Positions 44,863 to 53,507 of a stretch of 64,000 bases of DNA are shown here, one piece after another. The stretch spans positions 62,001-126,000 of the forward strand of contig NZ_FNFO01000002.1 of NCBI RefSeq assembly GCF_900100765.1. The letters run 5' to 3'. Under the pieces are notes generated by a model that was given only the letters and a program-made list of their open reading frames with translations, had not been told where the DNA came from and ran no database searches. Position numbers and translations under genes: made by a program. This stretch comes from Catalinimonas alkaloidigena (GTDB lineage: Bacteria; Bacteroidota; Bacteroidia; Cytophagales; Flexibacteraceae). The first letter of the stretch is position 1. Each line of letters starts with the position of its first letter.

Positions 44863-46604
44863 CACCACGCTACTGCTGTCCCGCCTTTTCTTCCGCAACG
44901 TCTTTCCTGCACTACGCCGGCTTCTTGTGGAGCGGATTTTTGCTGTGCACTCTGGGGTGGGCGCAAACGCCCGCCGCGCCTACGGCCCGCACCTACGTCG
45001 ATAGCGCCGGGCGCTATTTTCAGCAGGCGGCCTTGCCAGTGTACCTGTTTGTGGCCGCCACCCCGGACGGCCGTAACGCCACACCTCTGGCACAGAACAA
45101 CGGCGGTGTCGAGCCGATGTACCTGGACGGGCACGGCAAACACCTGATTCGGCACCACGACGCCGACCATCAGGAATACGTCGCCTTCGAAATTTATGCC
45201 GACGGCTACGCCCCTCAGACCAACGCTTCTTTTTCGGGCGCGCCCACGCACCGCTCGGGGCAGAGGGTTTACTACGGCCCCGGGCTTTCGATAGCGCTGG
45301 CTACGACCGACGAAATGTCGGGGGTGCAGGCCACCTATTTCTCGATGGACGGTAAGGGGTACCAGCCGTACCAAACGGCCTTGGCAACGTTTGCGGAGGG
45401 AGCGCATGCGTACACCTATTACGCTACCGATCGCGTAGGAAATCAGGAAGCCCCACACACCGCGAATTTTACCGTTGATCTGTCTGCGCCCCGTACGTTC
45501 CACAACATCACCGGCTTTTCGGCGGATAGCATAATCTCGTCGGCTTCGAAGATTTACCTCACCAGCGAAGACAACCTGGCGGGCATCGCTGCCACCTACT
45601 ACCGGCTCGACAGCCTGCCCTGGAAGCGCTACGACGGACAGGGCGTGCCGTTCACTTTTCTGGAAGATGGCCCGCACCGCCTGACCTACTATTCGGAAGA
45701 TCAGGTCGCTAATCGGGAAACTGTGAAGTCGGTTTCGTTTTACTATGACAAGACCGCACCCATCATCGCCTCCGACGTGCTGGGCGACCGCTTTGTCGCC
45801 AACGGGCAGGTCTATTTTTCCGGGCGTACGAAACTGAAACTGACTGCCGTAGACAACAAGTCAGGCATTAAGGAAGTGAAGTATTCGATCGACAACGCCC
45901 CGTTCACCGACTATGAGGAGCCGTTTTACCTGCCCAACCGGCCCGGCCTGCACGAGATCCGATTTTATGCGCTCGACAACGCCCAGAACGAAGGCGGCAG
46001 TGGCCGGCGCGACGACCCCTACGCCCGCTTTAAGCTGAACGTCAGCCGCGTGTACGTGGACCTGACCGGGCCCAAGCTCACCCATCAGTTTCGTGGAAAA
46101 TCGATCAGCATCGGAAAAACAACCTTCATCGGGCCGACGACCGACGTGGTGCTGACCGCTTCGGACGACGAGTCGGGGCTGCAATACATCGCCTATGCGC
46201 AGGACCAGCAGCCCGGCGAAACGCGGTACGAGCAACCGTTCCAGGTCACGCAGCACGGGCCGCACCAACTGGCGCTGTTCGGCTACGACAACGTCAACAA
46301 CCGCAACCGAAGCGAACTCGACTTCACAGTCGATGCCCATGCGCCGGAAATCTCCGTGAGCTACAGCATTGGGGCCGTGGCCGAGAACCAGTATCCCGCA
46401 CTGGTGTCGGTTTTTCTGGCCGCGACCGATCAGGATACGGGCATCGACAAAGTCTTCTACCGACTCAACGGTGGCAGCGAAAGAACGTACGCAGGGCCGC
46501 TCAGCGGCTTCAAACCCGGCCAGACCTACACGCTCACCATCCGGGCTGTCGACCGGGTCGGAAACGAGGCCACGAAAGAAGTCAGCTTCGCGACGGCGGA
46601 GTGA
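44859..46604 (+). CDS. Secreted Ig-like (OmpL47-type) repeat protein
   Basis: A 581-residue exported protein; signal peptide to about residue 36 (LCTLGWAQ). The rest is a string of about five Ig-like modules of the OmpL47/Big-type pattern: each has L-x-A-x-D-x-x-SG-(I/V)-x-x-x-x-Y/F-x-(I/M)-D and ends in YYATDRVGNQE, YYSEDQVANRE, FYALDNAQNEGG, FGYDNVNNRN or RAVDRVGNEA. Such modules occur in surface-anchored binding proteins. There is no T9SS sorting tail or lipobox. It overlaps the TPR half-kinase by ATGA, so the two are made together. The plausible job is an extracellular ligand-binding partner for that sensor. Its stop abuts the stop of the convergent efflux gene (TGA-TCA). Confidence 0.82.
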   Translation: MTPRYCCPAFSSATSFLHYAGFLWSGFLLCTLGWAQTPAAPTARTYVDSAGRYFQQAALPVYLFVAATPDGRNATPLAQNNGGVEPMYLDGHGKHLIRHHDADHQEYVAFEIYADGYAPQTNASFSGAPTHRSGQRVYYGPGLSIALATTDEMSGVQATYFSMDGKGYQPYQTALATFAEGAHAYTYYATDRVGNQEAPHTANFTVDLSAPRTFHNITGFSADSIISSASKIYLTSEDNLAGIAATYYRLDSLPWKRYDGQGVPFTFLEDGPHRLTYYSEDQVANRETVKSVSFYYDKTAPIIASDVLGDRFVANGQVYFSGRTKLKLTAVDNKSGIKEVKYSIDNAPFTDYEEPFYLPNRPGLHEIRFYALDNAQNEGGSGRRDDPYARFKLNVSRVYVDLTGPKLTHQFRGKSISIGKTTFIGPTTDVVLTASDDESGLQYIAYAQDQQPGETRYEQPFQVTQHGPHQLALFGYDNVNNRNRSELDFTVDAHAPEISVSYSIGAVAENQYPALVSVFLAATDQDTGIDKVFYRLNGGSERTYAGPLSGFKPGQTYTLTIRAVDRVGNEATKEVSFATAE

Positions 46605-48200
46605 TCAGTGTGCGTTCATCGCCTCGCGCGAAACGGCCCCTTTGGGTTTGTCCTGCCGCAGAATGAGGACGAACGGCACGCAGACCACGAAGAAAATCCC
46701 GATGCCCAGAAACACGTCCATGTACGACAGCAACGCGGCCTGCCGGGTGATGGAAAGGTCCATCAGCTTCTGCGCCTGTTGCAGGGCCTGATCGGCCGTA
46801 AATCCCTGCGTCCGGAAATTTTGCGCCATCATTTGCAGGCGTTGCGTCACCTCCCAGTCGTACGGCGAAAGTTTGGGCAGCAGGTCGACCCGGTGCTGTT
46901 GGTTCTGGTGGTTGATGTACGTGCTGATCAGTGCCACGCCGAACGAACCGCCGAGCTGCCGCATCATCCCCGTGAACGCCGCGCCCTGCCCGATCTCCTT
47001 ACCGTGCAGCGTAGACAGCGACAGGGTCGAGGTCGGCACGAACAAGAAGCCCAGCCCGAACCCGCGTACCATCAGGGGCCAGAACAGGTCGTCGCTCGAC
47101 GTGGAGGGCATGATCAACTGATACGCCCACAGGCTGTAGAGGAAGAAGATGGAAAAGCCCAGCGCAATCAGGTACTTCTGCGACACGCCGCGTTGGATGA
47201 TCTGGCCGACCACCGGCATCATAAAGCCCGTCGCCAACGAACTCGGAATGAGTAACATGCCCGATTGCAGGGCGGTCCAACCCAGCGAACTCTGCGTGAA
47301 AATCGGGATGACGAACGTGGAGCCGAACAGTCCGAAGCCCAGCACGAACGAGAGCACCGAGCCAATGGCCAGGTTGCGGTTTTTCAGTACCCGCAGTTCC
47401 ACCACCGGATTGGGCGTGACCAGCTCGCGCCAGACGAAACAGTAAATGCCCAGGAACGCCAGCACGGCGAACAGAATGATAAGACCACTGTCAAACCAGT
47501 CTTCTTCTTGCCCGCGCTCCAGAATGAACTGCAACGACCCGACGGCCACGATCAGGAAGAAAATGCCCAGCCAGTCGACTTCCGAGGCTTTGCGCTTGCC
47601 GCCGTAGTGCGGACTGCGGATGTAGGTCAGCGTGAGCAGCGTTGCGATGATGCCCACCGGTACGTTCACGTAGAAGATGTAGGGCCAGGCGTAGTGGTCG
47701 ATCAGGTAGCCGCCCAGCGGCGGACCGAGTGTCGGGCCGACGATCACGCCCAGCCCGTAGATGGCCTGCGCCATGCCCCGTTTTTCGGGCGGATAGGCTT
47801 CCGTGATGATCGTCTGCGAGGTGACCAGCAGTGCACCGCCACCCAGACCCTGAATGAACCGGAACGCGACCAGTTCCCAGATGTTGGTGGCGTTGCCGCA
47901 CAGGAACGACGCCACCGTAAACAGCACAATGGAGGCGGCGAAGTAGTACCGCCGGCCGAACTGCTGCGACAGCCAGCTCGTGAGCGGCACGATGATGACG
48001 TTCGCAATGGCGTAGGCCGTGATGACCCAGTTCACATCGGTCAGCGTGGCGCCCAGGTTGCCGCGCATGTCGGTCAGGGCCACGTTGACGATGGTCGTAT
48101 CGATGATCTCCAACAGCGCACAGGTAATGGCGGTGATCGTGACGATCACCCGCCGGAACCCGTACTCCACCGTGGAGGGGGGCGAAAGGGTAGCTTGCAT
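46605..48200 (-). CDS. DHA2-family MFS drug exporter (EmrB-like)
   Basis: A 531-residue, 14-helix major facilitator of the DrugH+ antiporter-2 family. Motifs seen: LLEIIDTTIVNVALTDM (motif D1 of helix 1), WVITAYAIANVIIVPL, FRFIQGLGGGALL (motif B), and GPTLGPPLGGYLI (motif C). It is the inner-membrane pump of a tripartite system: HlyD adaptor and TolC channel genes lie directly upstream on the same strand. The substrates are probably hydrophobic drugs or toxic metabolites, as for EmrB; the natural compound cannot be predicted. Confidence 0.93.
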   Translation of the reverse strand: MQATLSPPSTVEYGFRRVIVTITAITCALLEIIDTTIVNVALTDMRGNLGATLTDVNWVITAYAIANVIIVPLTSWLSQQFGRRYYFAASIVLFTVASFLCGNATNIWELVAFRFIQGLGGGALLVTSQTIITEAYPPEKRGMAQAIYGLGVIVGPTLGPPLGGYLIDHYAWPYIFYVNVPVGIIATLLTLTYIRSPHYGGKRKASEVDWLGIFFLIVAVGSLQFILERGQEEDWFDSGLIILFAVLAFLGIYCFVWRELVTPNPVVELRVLKNRNLAIGSVLSFVLGFGLFGSTFVIPIFTQSSLGWTALQSGMLLIPSSLATGFMMPVVGQIIQRGVSQKYLIALGFSIFFLYSLWAYQLIMPSTSSDDLFWPLMVRGFGLGFLFVPTSTLSLSTLHGKEIGQGAAFTGMMRQLGGSFGVALISTYINHQNQQHRVDLLPKLSPYDWEVTQRLQMMAQNFRTQGFTADQALQQAQKLMDLSITRQAALLSYMDVFLGIGIFFVVCVPFVLILRQDKPKGAVSREAMNAH

Positions 48201-48291
48201 GGTATCGCATTACCATGTACAGATCGACCCACGTGCTGACAGGCAGCGCTAGGGCACGCTGTACATGGTTGTTTTAAATCTGCAATGGAGG

Positions 48292-49422
48292 TTAGTTCAG
48301 GTGTACGTCCGCTTCCACGTTCATGCCCGCACGAAGCAGCTGCATCTTCTCGGTGGTATCGGTCAGGACGATTTTGACCGGCACCCGCTGCACGATCTTC
48401 ACGAAGTTGCCGGTCGCGTTGTCGGGCGGCAGCAGGGAAAACTTCGCGCCCGTCGCGGGCGAGAACGACTCCACTTTGCCGTGAAACTCCTCGCCGGGGA
48501 AGGCATCCACTTCGATGCTTACTTCCTGTCCGGGCCGCACGTTTTCCAGTTGCGTCTCTTTGAAATTGGCGACGACCCATTTTTCATTGTCGGCCACCAG
48601 CGCGAAGGCCGTTTGCCCGGCCTGCATCAGTTGACCTACCTGTACGTTGCGCCGCGATACCGTGCCATCTTCCGGAGCGGTAATCCAGCAGTAGCTGTGT
48701 TGCAGCTTGGCCAGGTCCAGTTCGGCTTTCCGCTGCTCCACGACCGACTGCGCGACCGAAATGCGCCGTTCGGCGGCGGTTACCTCAGTGCCGGCGGCGA
48801 CAGTCTGGCTTTTGGTCGCATTGTACTGCTGCTCCAGCCGTTCCAGGTTTTTGGCGGCGGCTTGTTGCGTGGCCTGAATTTGTTCGAACTCCCGTTGGGT
48901 GACCGAGTGGTCTTTGATCAGGTTCTGGTACCGTTGCAGGTCCTGCGTGGCGCGGTTGTAATCGACGCGGGCGGCCGCCAGGGCGGCATCGGCGGCGGCG
49001 ACGTTGGCGCGCACGGTTTGCAGGTTGGCGGTCGCCGAAGGCACGCCCGACTGGCTCACGTCGAGGCTGGCCAGCGCATTGTCGTACGCCGCCTGTGCGT
49101 TCATCACACGAATCGAGGTTTCACGGTCGTCGAGCACCACCAGCGTATCGCCTTTGTGGACGTACTGGTTATCGTCCACGCGTAGCTCTTTTACGTAGCC
49201 CGACGTGCGGGCAATGACCGGACTGATGTTGGCTTCGATCTGCGCATCGTCGGTCGTTTCGTGGTGCAGGCCGTGCACATAACGGTAAATACCGAATACG
49301 GCGCCCAGCGCCACCAGGACGCCCAGGATGATGCCGAAATACGGTTTCTTTTTGCGCCCTTTCTCCTCAGTAGCCGGGGCGGTTTTGTTGGCAGTTGTGT
49401 TGGATTGAACGGTCGTTTCCAT
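48292..49422 (-). CDS. HlyD/EmrA-family membrane fusion protein
   Basis: A 376-residue periplasmic adaptor. A cytosolic N-terminus and one membrane helix (about residues 30-48, IILGVLVALGAVFGIYRYV) lead to the biotinyl-lipoyl half motif SPVIARTSGYVKELRVDDN, seen as GYVKELRVDDNQYVHKGD. A long alpha-hairpin coiled coil (about 100-210), the second lipoyl half WITAPEDGTVSRRNVQVGQLM (seen as APEDGTVSRRNVQVGQ), and a beta-barrel domain (NFKETQLENVRPGQEVSIEVD, seen as ENVRPGQEVSIEVD) follow. It bridges the EmrB-type pump and the TolC-type channel. It begins 23 bases after the TolC gene. Confidence 0.93.
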   Translation of the reverse strand: METTVQSNTTANKTAPATEEKGRKKKPYFGIILGVLVALGAVFGIYRYVHGLHHETTDDAQIEANISPVIARTSGYVKELRVDDNQYVHKGDTLVVLDDRETSIRVMNAQAAYDNALASLDVSQSGVPSATANLQTVRANVAAADAALAAARVDYNRATQDLQRYQNLIKDHSVTQREFEQIQATQQAAAKNLERLEQQYNATKSQTVAAGTEVTAAERRISVAQSVVEQRKAELDLAKLQHSYCWITAPEDGTVSRRNVQVGQLMQAGQTAFALVADNEKWVVANFKETQLENVRPGQEVSIEVDAFPGEEFHGKVESFSPATGAKFSLLPPDNATGNFVKIVQRVPVKIVLTDTTEKMQLLRAGMNVEADVHLN

Positions 49423-49445
49423 TCGAGTCTCTAGTTCAAAAAGGG

Positions 49446-50807
49446 TTAGTAGTTCAGATTGCCGCTGGCTTTTTGCAGCGTATAGTAGGCCACAGCCGCC
49501 TCGGCGCGGGCACTGGCCAGGTTAATTTGCGTTTGCAGGAGGGTGACGTCGGCTTCGAGCAGATCGGTCAGCAGCACCAGACTGTTGTCGTACTTGTTTT
49601 TGGTGATGCGGTAGTTTTCCTGTGCCTGCGTAATGGCCTTCTGGCTGATGCGAATCTTTTCCAGACTCTGCTGGTAGTCGAGGAAAGCCTGGTTGATTTC
49701 GGATTTGACCTGATCAGAAAGGGCTTCGTAGGCCCACCGGGCTTCGGCTTGTTGGGCCTGCGCTTCCTGAATTTTGTGCCGCGAAAACAACGCCCCGCTC
49801 AGACTATAGTTCAATCCGACGCCCACGTTCACCACGTTGGTGAGGGCGATCAGATTCGGAATGTCGGCGTTGACGTACGCGCCGGTCAGGGCCAGCGACG
49901 GATAGCGGTCGCCTTTGGCAGCCCGCACGCCATACGCGCCCGACTGCGTGCGCATCTCGGCGGCTTTCAGGTCGTCGCGCTGCGATAGGCCATTGGCAAA
50001 CAGGCCGTCGAGCGTGACGCTTTCCTGGGGGAAAAACAGGGCTGTTGTATCAAGCGCCAGGGGCTGCGTTTCCGGCAGTCCCAGCAGCAGATTCAGGTTG
50101 TAGTTGGCTACCTTCAGGTTGTTGTCCACGCCCGACAGCGTCAATTGCACCTGGGCTTCCTGCAATTCGGCACGCAGCAGATCGTTGCGGGCGATGACGC
50201 CATTCGCCTCCAGCCCGGTAAAGTCAACCACCCGTTGGTGCGCCTGTTCCAGGTTGTTCTGCACCAGCGTGCGCGTCTGTTGCAGCGTATAATATTGGTA
50301 GAGCGCCTGCAGCACCTGCAGGCTCACCTCGTCGCGCGTGGCCGATGCCTGAAAGGCCGCCGCTTTTTCCAGAAACTCGGTCGAGGTAATGGCATTGCGG
50401 ATTTTGCCGCCGGTAAACAGGGGCTGTGAAGCCTGCACCTGTGCGAGCATCAGGCTGTGTACGTTGCTGAAACTCAGCCCCGCCAGCGGCGAACTCCCGC
50501 CTTCCTGTCCGGCTGGAGGGGCCGTTTTCAGGGAGACATGCGGTTGCGTCAGGTACAGGTACGTGCCGCTCAGCCCTACGTCCGGCAGCGCTTTTTCGCG
50601 CGCCTGTTCGGTTCGCGCCTTGGCGGCTTCGGCCCGGCTTTCGGCCATTTTTAGCGTTTTGCTGTGGGCCAGGCCCAACTGCACGGCACGTTCGGGCGTA
50701 AGCGGCCCCTGCCAGGAAAGCGTATCCAACGGCTGTGCTCCCACCAGGAAGACAGGCAGCATCAGCATCCCGGCCAGCGAGATGCGGAATCGGTTCAGAA
50801 GAAACAT
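49446..50807 (-). CDS. TolC-family outer-membrane efflux protein
   Basis: A 453-residue outer-membrane channel. Signal peptide to about residue 25 (ending FLVGAQ). Two OEP repeats follow, each with long helices and short beta strands (LTPERAVQLGLAHSKTLKMAE at the start of the first, FANGLSQRDDLKAAEMRTQSG in the second, seen as GLSQRDDLKAAE). The DSLVLLTDLLEADVTLLQTQI region closes the second hairpin. The trimer forms the outer-membrane tunnel of the efflux pump encoded downstream. It begins 4 bases after the tetR gene. Confidence 0.93.
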   Translation of the reverse strand: MFLLNRFRISLAGMLMLPVFLVGAQPLDTLSWQGPLTPERAVQLGLAHSKTLKMAESRAEAAKARTEQAREKALPDVGLSGTYLYLTQPHVSLKTAPPAGQEGGSSPLAGLSFSNVHSLMLAQVQASQPLFTGGKIRNAITSTEFLEKAAAFQASATRDEVSLQVLQALYQYYTLQQTRTLVQNNLEQAHQRVVDFTGLEANGVIARNDLLRAELQEAQVQLTLSGVDNNLKVANYNLNLLLGLPETQPLALDTTALFFPQESVTLDGLFANGLSQRDDLKAAEMRTQSGAYGVRAAKGDRYPSLALTGAYVNADIPNLIALTNVVNVGVGLNYSLSGALFSRHKIQEAQAQQAEARWAYEALSDQVKSEINQAFLDYQQSLEKIRISQKAITQAQENYRITKNKYDNSLVLLTDLLEADVTLLQTQINLASARAEAAVAYYTLQKASGNLNY

Positions 50808-50811
50808 GGAA

Positions 50812-51417
50812 TTAGAGTAGATACTTTCGTAATACGTTCTGTAAATGTTGAATCAGGCGCTGTTTGAGCATGGCTTCTTCGTCAGCAATCAACGTGTTGG
50901 TCAAGTGACCCATAAAGTTTTCGTTCGACGCCTGATTAATGGTCCCGTACAGCGTGCAGAGCGTCAGCTCCACATCCACCGGCCGGAAATGCCCCTGGTC
51001 AATGCCCTGCCGGATCATGCCCCGCAGCGTTTCCACGTTGCGAAACAGCACGTCCGAAATGCTGCTGTGCAGGGCCGAGCGCTGGCTCATGGACAACTCG
51101 CGGTACATCATGTGGTGGAAGCCCCGGTTGCTGAAGACCTTCTCCACGTAGAACTCCACCACGCGGTCCATCTTTTCGATCGGCGTCAGCCGCTCGTCCT
51201 GCTGGATGTCGTGCAGCCGGAGGCGCGTGTATTCCGCGCGCTGCTGAATCAGCTCTTCGAGCAACTTCTCTTTCGACCCGAAGTAATAATTGATCATGGC
51301 CAGGTTGACCCCGGCTTTTTCGGCGAGCTCTCGTACGGTGGTGGCTTCAAAGCCTTTGTGGCGGAAAAGTTCTTCGGCAGCCACGAGAATGAGCTCCCGC
51401 TTTGTGGTTTCGCTCAT
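50812..51417 (-). CDS. TetR/AcrR-family repressor of the efflux operon
   Basis: A 201-residue regulator with a TetR DNA-binding domain at residues 1-60 ([28 protein letters not shown] region, with core [19 protein letters not shown]) and a divergent C-terminal ligand domain (TetR_C of the AcrR/CmeR type). It is the first gene of the minus-strand unit tetR-tolC-hlyD-emrB. A near-perfect 31-base palindrome 24-54 bases before its start is the probable operator, so the whole pump would be autoregulated and induced by a bound substrate. Confidence 0.92.
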   Translation of the reverse strand: MSETTKRELILVAAEELFRHKGFEATTVRELAEKAGVNLAMINYYFGSKEKLLEELIQQRAEYTRLRLHDIQQDERLTPIEKMDRVVEFYVEKVFSNRGFHHMMYRELSMSQRSALHSSISDVLFRNVETLRGMIRQGIDQGHFRPVDVELTLCTLYGTINQASNENFMGHLTNTLIADEEAMLKQRLIQHLQNVLRKYLL

Positions 51418-51440
51418 ACAAGTGTGGGTGGGACTACAAG

Positions 51441-51471
51441 ATTAAACGTCTGTTTTAAACAAGCGTTTAAT
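51441..51471 (-). promoter_or_regulatory. TetR operator palindrome
   Basis: ATTAAACG (51441-51448) and CGTTTAAT (51464-51471) are perfect inverted arms, and the centre TGTTT-T-AAACA (51451-51461) is also a dyad. Only the two bases between arm and centre differ on each side. It lies 24 bases before the tetR start. Confidence 0.75.
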
Positions 51472-51645
51472 TTCCAGATTAAAATTCGATTAAGAAAAAA
51501 ACAGGCATCTCGCTGGCCCCCTCTTTTCGCAGAAACCAGGCGGTAGAAAGGACTAAGTAGCTGAAAGCGAAAGGCTTCTTAGCGACGAAGCCACAACGCA
51601 TCTAACATCTGTACGTACAGCAAAATAGTTATTTCACTTTTTAAC

Positions 51646-52506
51646 ATGTACGCTATGAATCGCGCAACCACTTTTCAAACGGACTTTTCTTTTCCCGACG
51701 GCCTGACCATTCGCCGGCTGGGTTTTGGGGCCATGCGCCTCACCGGCAAGGGCATCTGGGGCGAGCCTCGCGACCGGGAGCAATGCAAACGCGTTCTACA
51801 GATGGCCCTTGACTTAGGGGTCAACTTTATCGATACGGCCGACTCGTACGGACCGAACGTCAGCGAAGAAATCATTGCGGAAACGCTGCACCCTTACCCG
51901 GACGGGCTGGTAATCGCTACCAAGGGCGGTCTGGAGCGGGGCGGCCCCGACCAGTGGAGCCCCAACGGCAAACCTGAACATTTGCGCAAAGCGCTGGAAG
52001 GCAGTCTGAAACGTCTCCGCGTTGAACGCATCGACCTGTACCAATTCCATATGCCCGACCCCAACGTGCCTTACGAAGACTCGATCGGGACGCTGGTCGA
52101 TTTGCAGAAGGAAGGAAAAATTCGCCACCTCGGCGTGAGCAACGTGTCGGTGGCGCAACTGAAACAGGCACGGGAACTGACCACCATCGTCACGGTCCAG
52201 AACCGCTACAACCTGGCCGACCGCTCGTCGGAAGCGGTGATGGAGTATTGTACAAAAGAAGGCATCGGATTCATTCCGTGGTACCCACTCAATACAGGAA
52301 AGCTGACGGAAGATGATCAACTGAGCCAGATTGCGCAGAAGCACAACGCGGAGCCGAGTCAAATCGCGCTGGCGTGGCTGCTGCACCGCTCGCCGATCAT
52401 GCTGCCGATTCCGGGCACGTCGAGCGAAGAGCACCTCCACGAGAACATGAAAGCCACTGACATTGAGCTGTCGGACGAGGAAATGAAGGAACTGGAACGG
52501 CTCTAG
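51646..52506 (+). CDS. Aldo/keto reductase
   Basis: A 286-residue NADPH-dependent (beta/alpha)8 reductase. The catalytic tetrad is Asp63 and Tyr68 (FIDTADSYG), Lys93 (VIATKGG) and His135 (YQFHMPD). The cofactor-binding end PIPGTSSEEHLHEN is typical. The subgroup resembles YdbC/YhdN-type oxidoreductases acting on small aldehydes. An alternative ATG is at 51655. It is divergent from the tetR efflux operon across 228 bases that include the TetR palindrome, so co-regulation is possible but the operator is nearer to tetR. It ends in a strong bidirectional terminator. Confidence 0.92.
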   Translation: MYAMNRATTFQTDFSFPDGLTIRRLGFGAMRLTGKGIWGEPRDREQCKRVLQMALDLGVNFIDTADSYGPNVSEEIIAETLHPYPDGLVIATKGGLERGGPDQWSPNGKPEHLRKALEGSLKRLRVERIDLYQFHMPDPNVPYEDSIGTLVDLQKEGKIRHLGVSNVSVAQLKQARELTTIVTVQNRYNLADRSSEAVMEYCTKEGIGFIPWYPLNTGKLTEDDQLSQIAQKHNAEPSQIALAWLLHRSPIMLPIPGTSSEEHLHENMKATDIELSDEEMKELERL

Positions 52507-52524
52507 CCGATCAGGTTGTTGAAT

Positions 52525-52563
52525 AAAAAAGGCTGCTTCGCGCATTGGCGGAGCAGCCTTTTT
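52525..52563. terminator. Bidirectional rho-independent terminator
   Basis: AAGGCTGCT (52529-52537) and AGCAGCCTT (52552-52560) form a perfect nine-pair stem. A T run follows on the plus strand and an A run precedes it (T run on the minus strand), so it serves both the aldo/keto reductase and the convergent VKOR-like gene. Confidence 0.9.
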
Positions 52564-52574
52564 CTGTTAACCAC

Positions 52575-53063
52575 TCATTTGTTTTGTAGTCTTTCTCTCA
52601 GTTCTGCGAGGGCGAGGGGCGTCATCACGAAGTTGAGGGCGGCGCCGGTCAGGCAATAAAGGCAGGCTTTCTTCTGGACCGTGATCATATTTTTCAGATA
52701 CAGGGCTGCGCCCACGCTGTTGAGCATCACCGTGCCGGCTAAGGCCACGTCGCTCCACAGCGGACGGCCGTGGGCAGCGTCCCCCTTGTAGGCCGCCAGC
52801 AGCATGTTCAGGGCATACACCCCGGCACTGATCGGGCCGTCGGGCACGCCGAACTGATACGCCTCTTCCGAAGCGTTCACGGCGTTGGAATCAAAGAGTT
52901 TTCCGGGTAGATCGGGCAGGCGACGGATAACGCCCGTCTGGTAAAGCGAGATGAGGCTGAAGTCGACCAGGCCCACCGCCGCGAGCAGAATCAGCCGCCG
53001 CCGACGGGTCAGGCTGGGCGATTGTTTGTGGCGTAGGGTATGAATCAGGGCAGAGAGGTTCAT
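52575..53063 (-). CDS. VKOR-like membrane protein lacking the shuttle cysteines
   Basis: A 162-residue membrane protein from ATG 53063 (ATG 53096 would add 11 residues). It has about four hydrophobic helices in the pattern of bacterial vitamin K epoxide reductase homologues: SNAVNASEEAYQFGVPDG corresponds to the VKOR loop CxxxxSxYAxxFGIP, and the last helix begins with the quinone-proximal CLYC (Cys134, Cys137). The cysteine expected in the loop is replaced by asparagine, so no shuttle Cys pair remains. VKOR proteins re-oxidise Dsb-type thiol oxidases using quinone. This one may have another redox role. The match is by pattern only. Confidence 0.6.
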   Translation of the reverse strand: MNLSALIHTLRHKQSPSLTRRRRLILLAAVGLVDFSLISLYQTGVIRRLPDLPGKLFDSNAVNASEEAYQFGVPDGPISAGVYALNMLLAAYKGDAAHGRPLWSDVALAGTVMLNSVGAALYLKNMITVQKKACLYCLTGAALNFVMTPLALAELRERLQNK

Positions 53064-53116
53064 GGCAAGACGTTTTTCCAGAGTATACTCCACCACGACA
53101 AGGAAGTTGCAGCCGA

Positions 53117-53431
53117 TCAGCTTTCCAGGTCGATGTCGTCGTAATACTTCTGCAAGCGCCAGGTCAGCAGCAGAAAGCGGGCGGTCCCGAACGTAAACGC
53201 CAGCGCGCTGGTCCCGAACAAGACGTAGCCCACCCAGGTCAGGTCCTCCAGCTTATCCATTTGCAGAAACGCAATGCCCGCCAGCACCATGTACAGGCTG
53301 GTGCGCACGTAGGTAAGCAGTGTCCGTTCGTTGGCGAGTTTGGTGCGCTCCAGGGCTAGGTAGTCGCGCAGACTGATTTCTTCCTTGTGTTCGAAGTCGG
53401 GTACCAGCGAAGGGAGTTTGAGTTTAGGCAT
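53117..53431 (-). CDS. DUF202 membrane protein (YidH-like)
   Basis: A 104-residue inner-membrane protein. The cytosolic N-terminus carries the DUF202 motif LALERTKLANERTLLTYVRTSL, seen as LERTKLANERTLLTYVRTSL, followed by two or three transmembrane helices and a short acidic tail. YidH/DUF202 proteins are widespread with no settled function. It lies just upstream of the VKOR-like gene on the same strand (53 bases), so the two may be cotranscribed. Confidence 0.85.
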   Translation of the reverse strand: MPKLKLPSLVPDFEHKEEISLRDYLALERTKLANERTLLTYVRTSLYMVLAGIAFLQMDKLEDLTWVGYVLFGTSALAFTFGTARFLLLTWRLQKYYDDIDLES

Positions 53432-53507
53432 GGCGTAGCATAAAACAGAAACGCTGCCAGGTAGACATTACCCGGCAGCGTAAAGGTAAAAGCCTGAGGG
53501 CTAAGCT

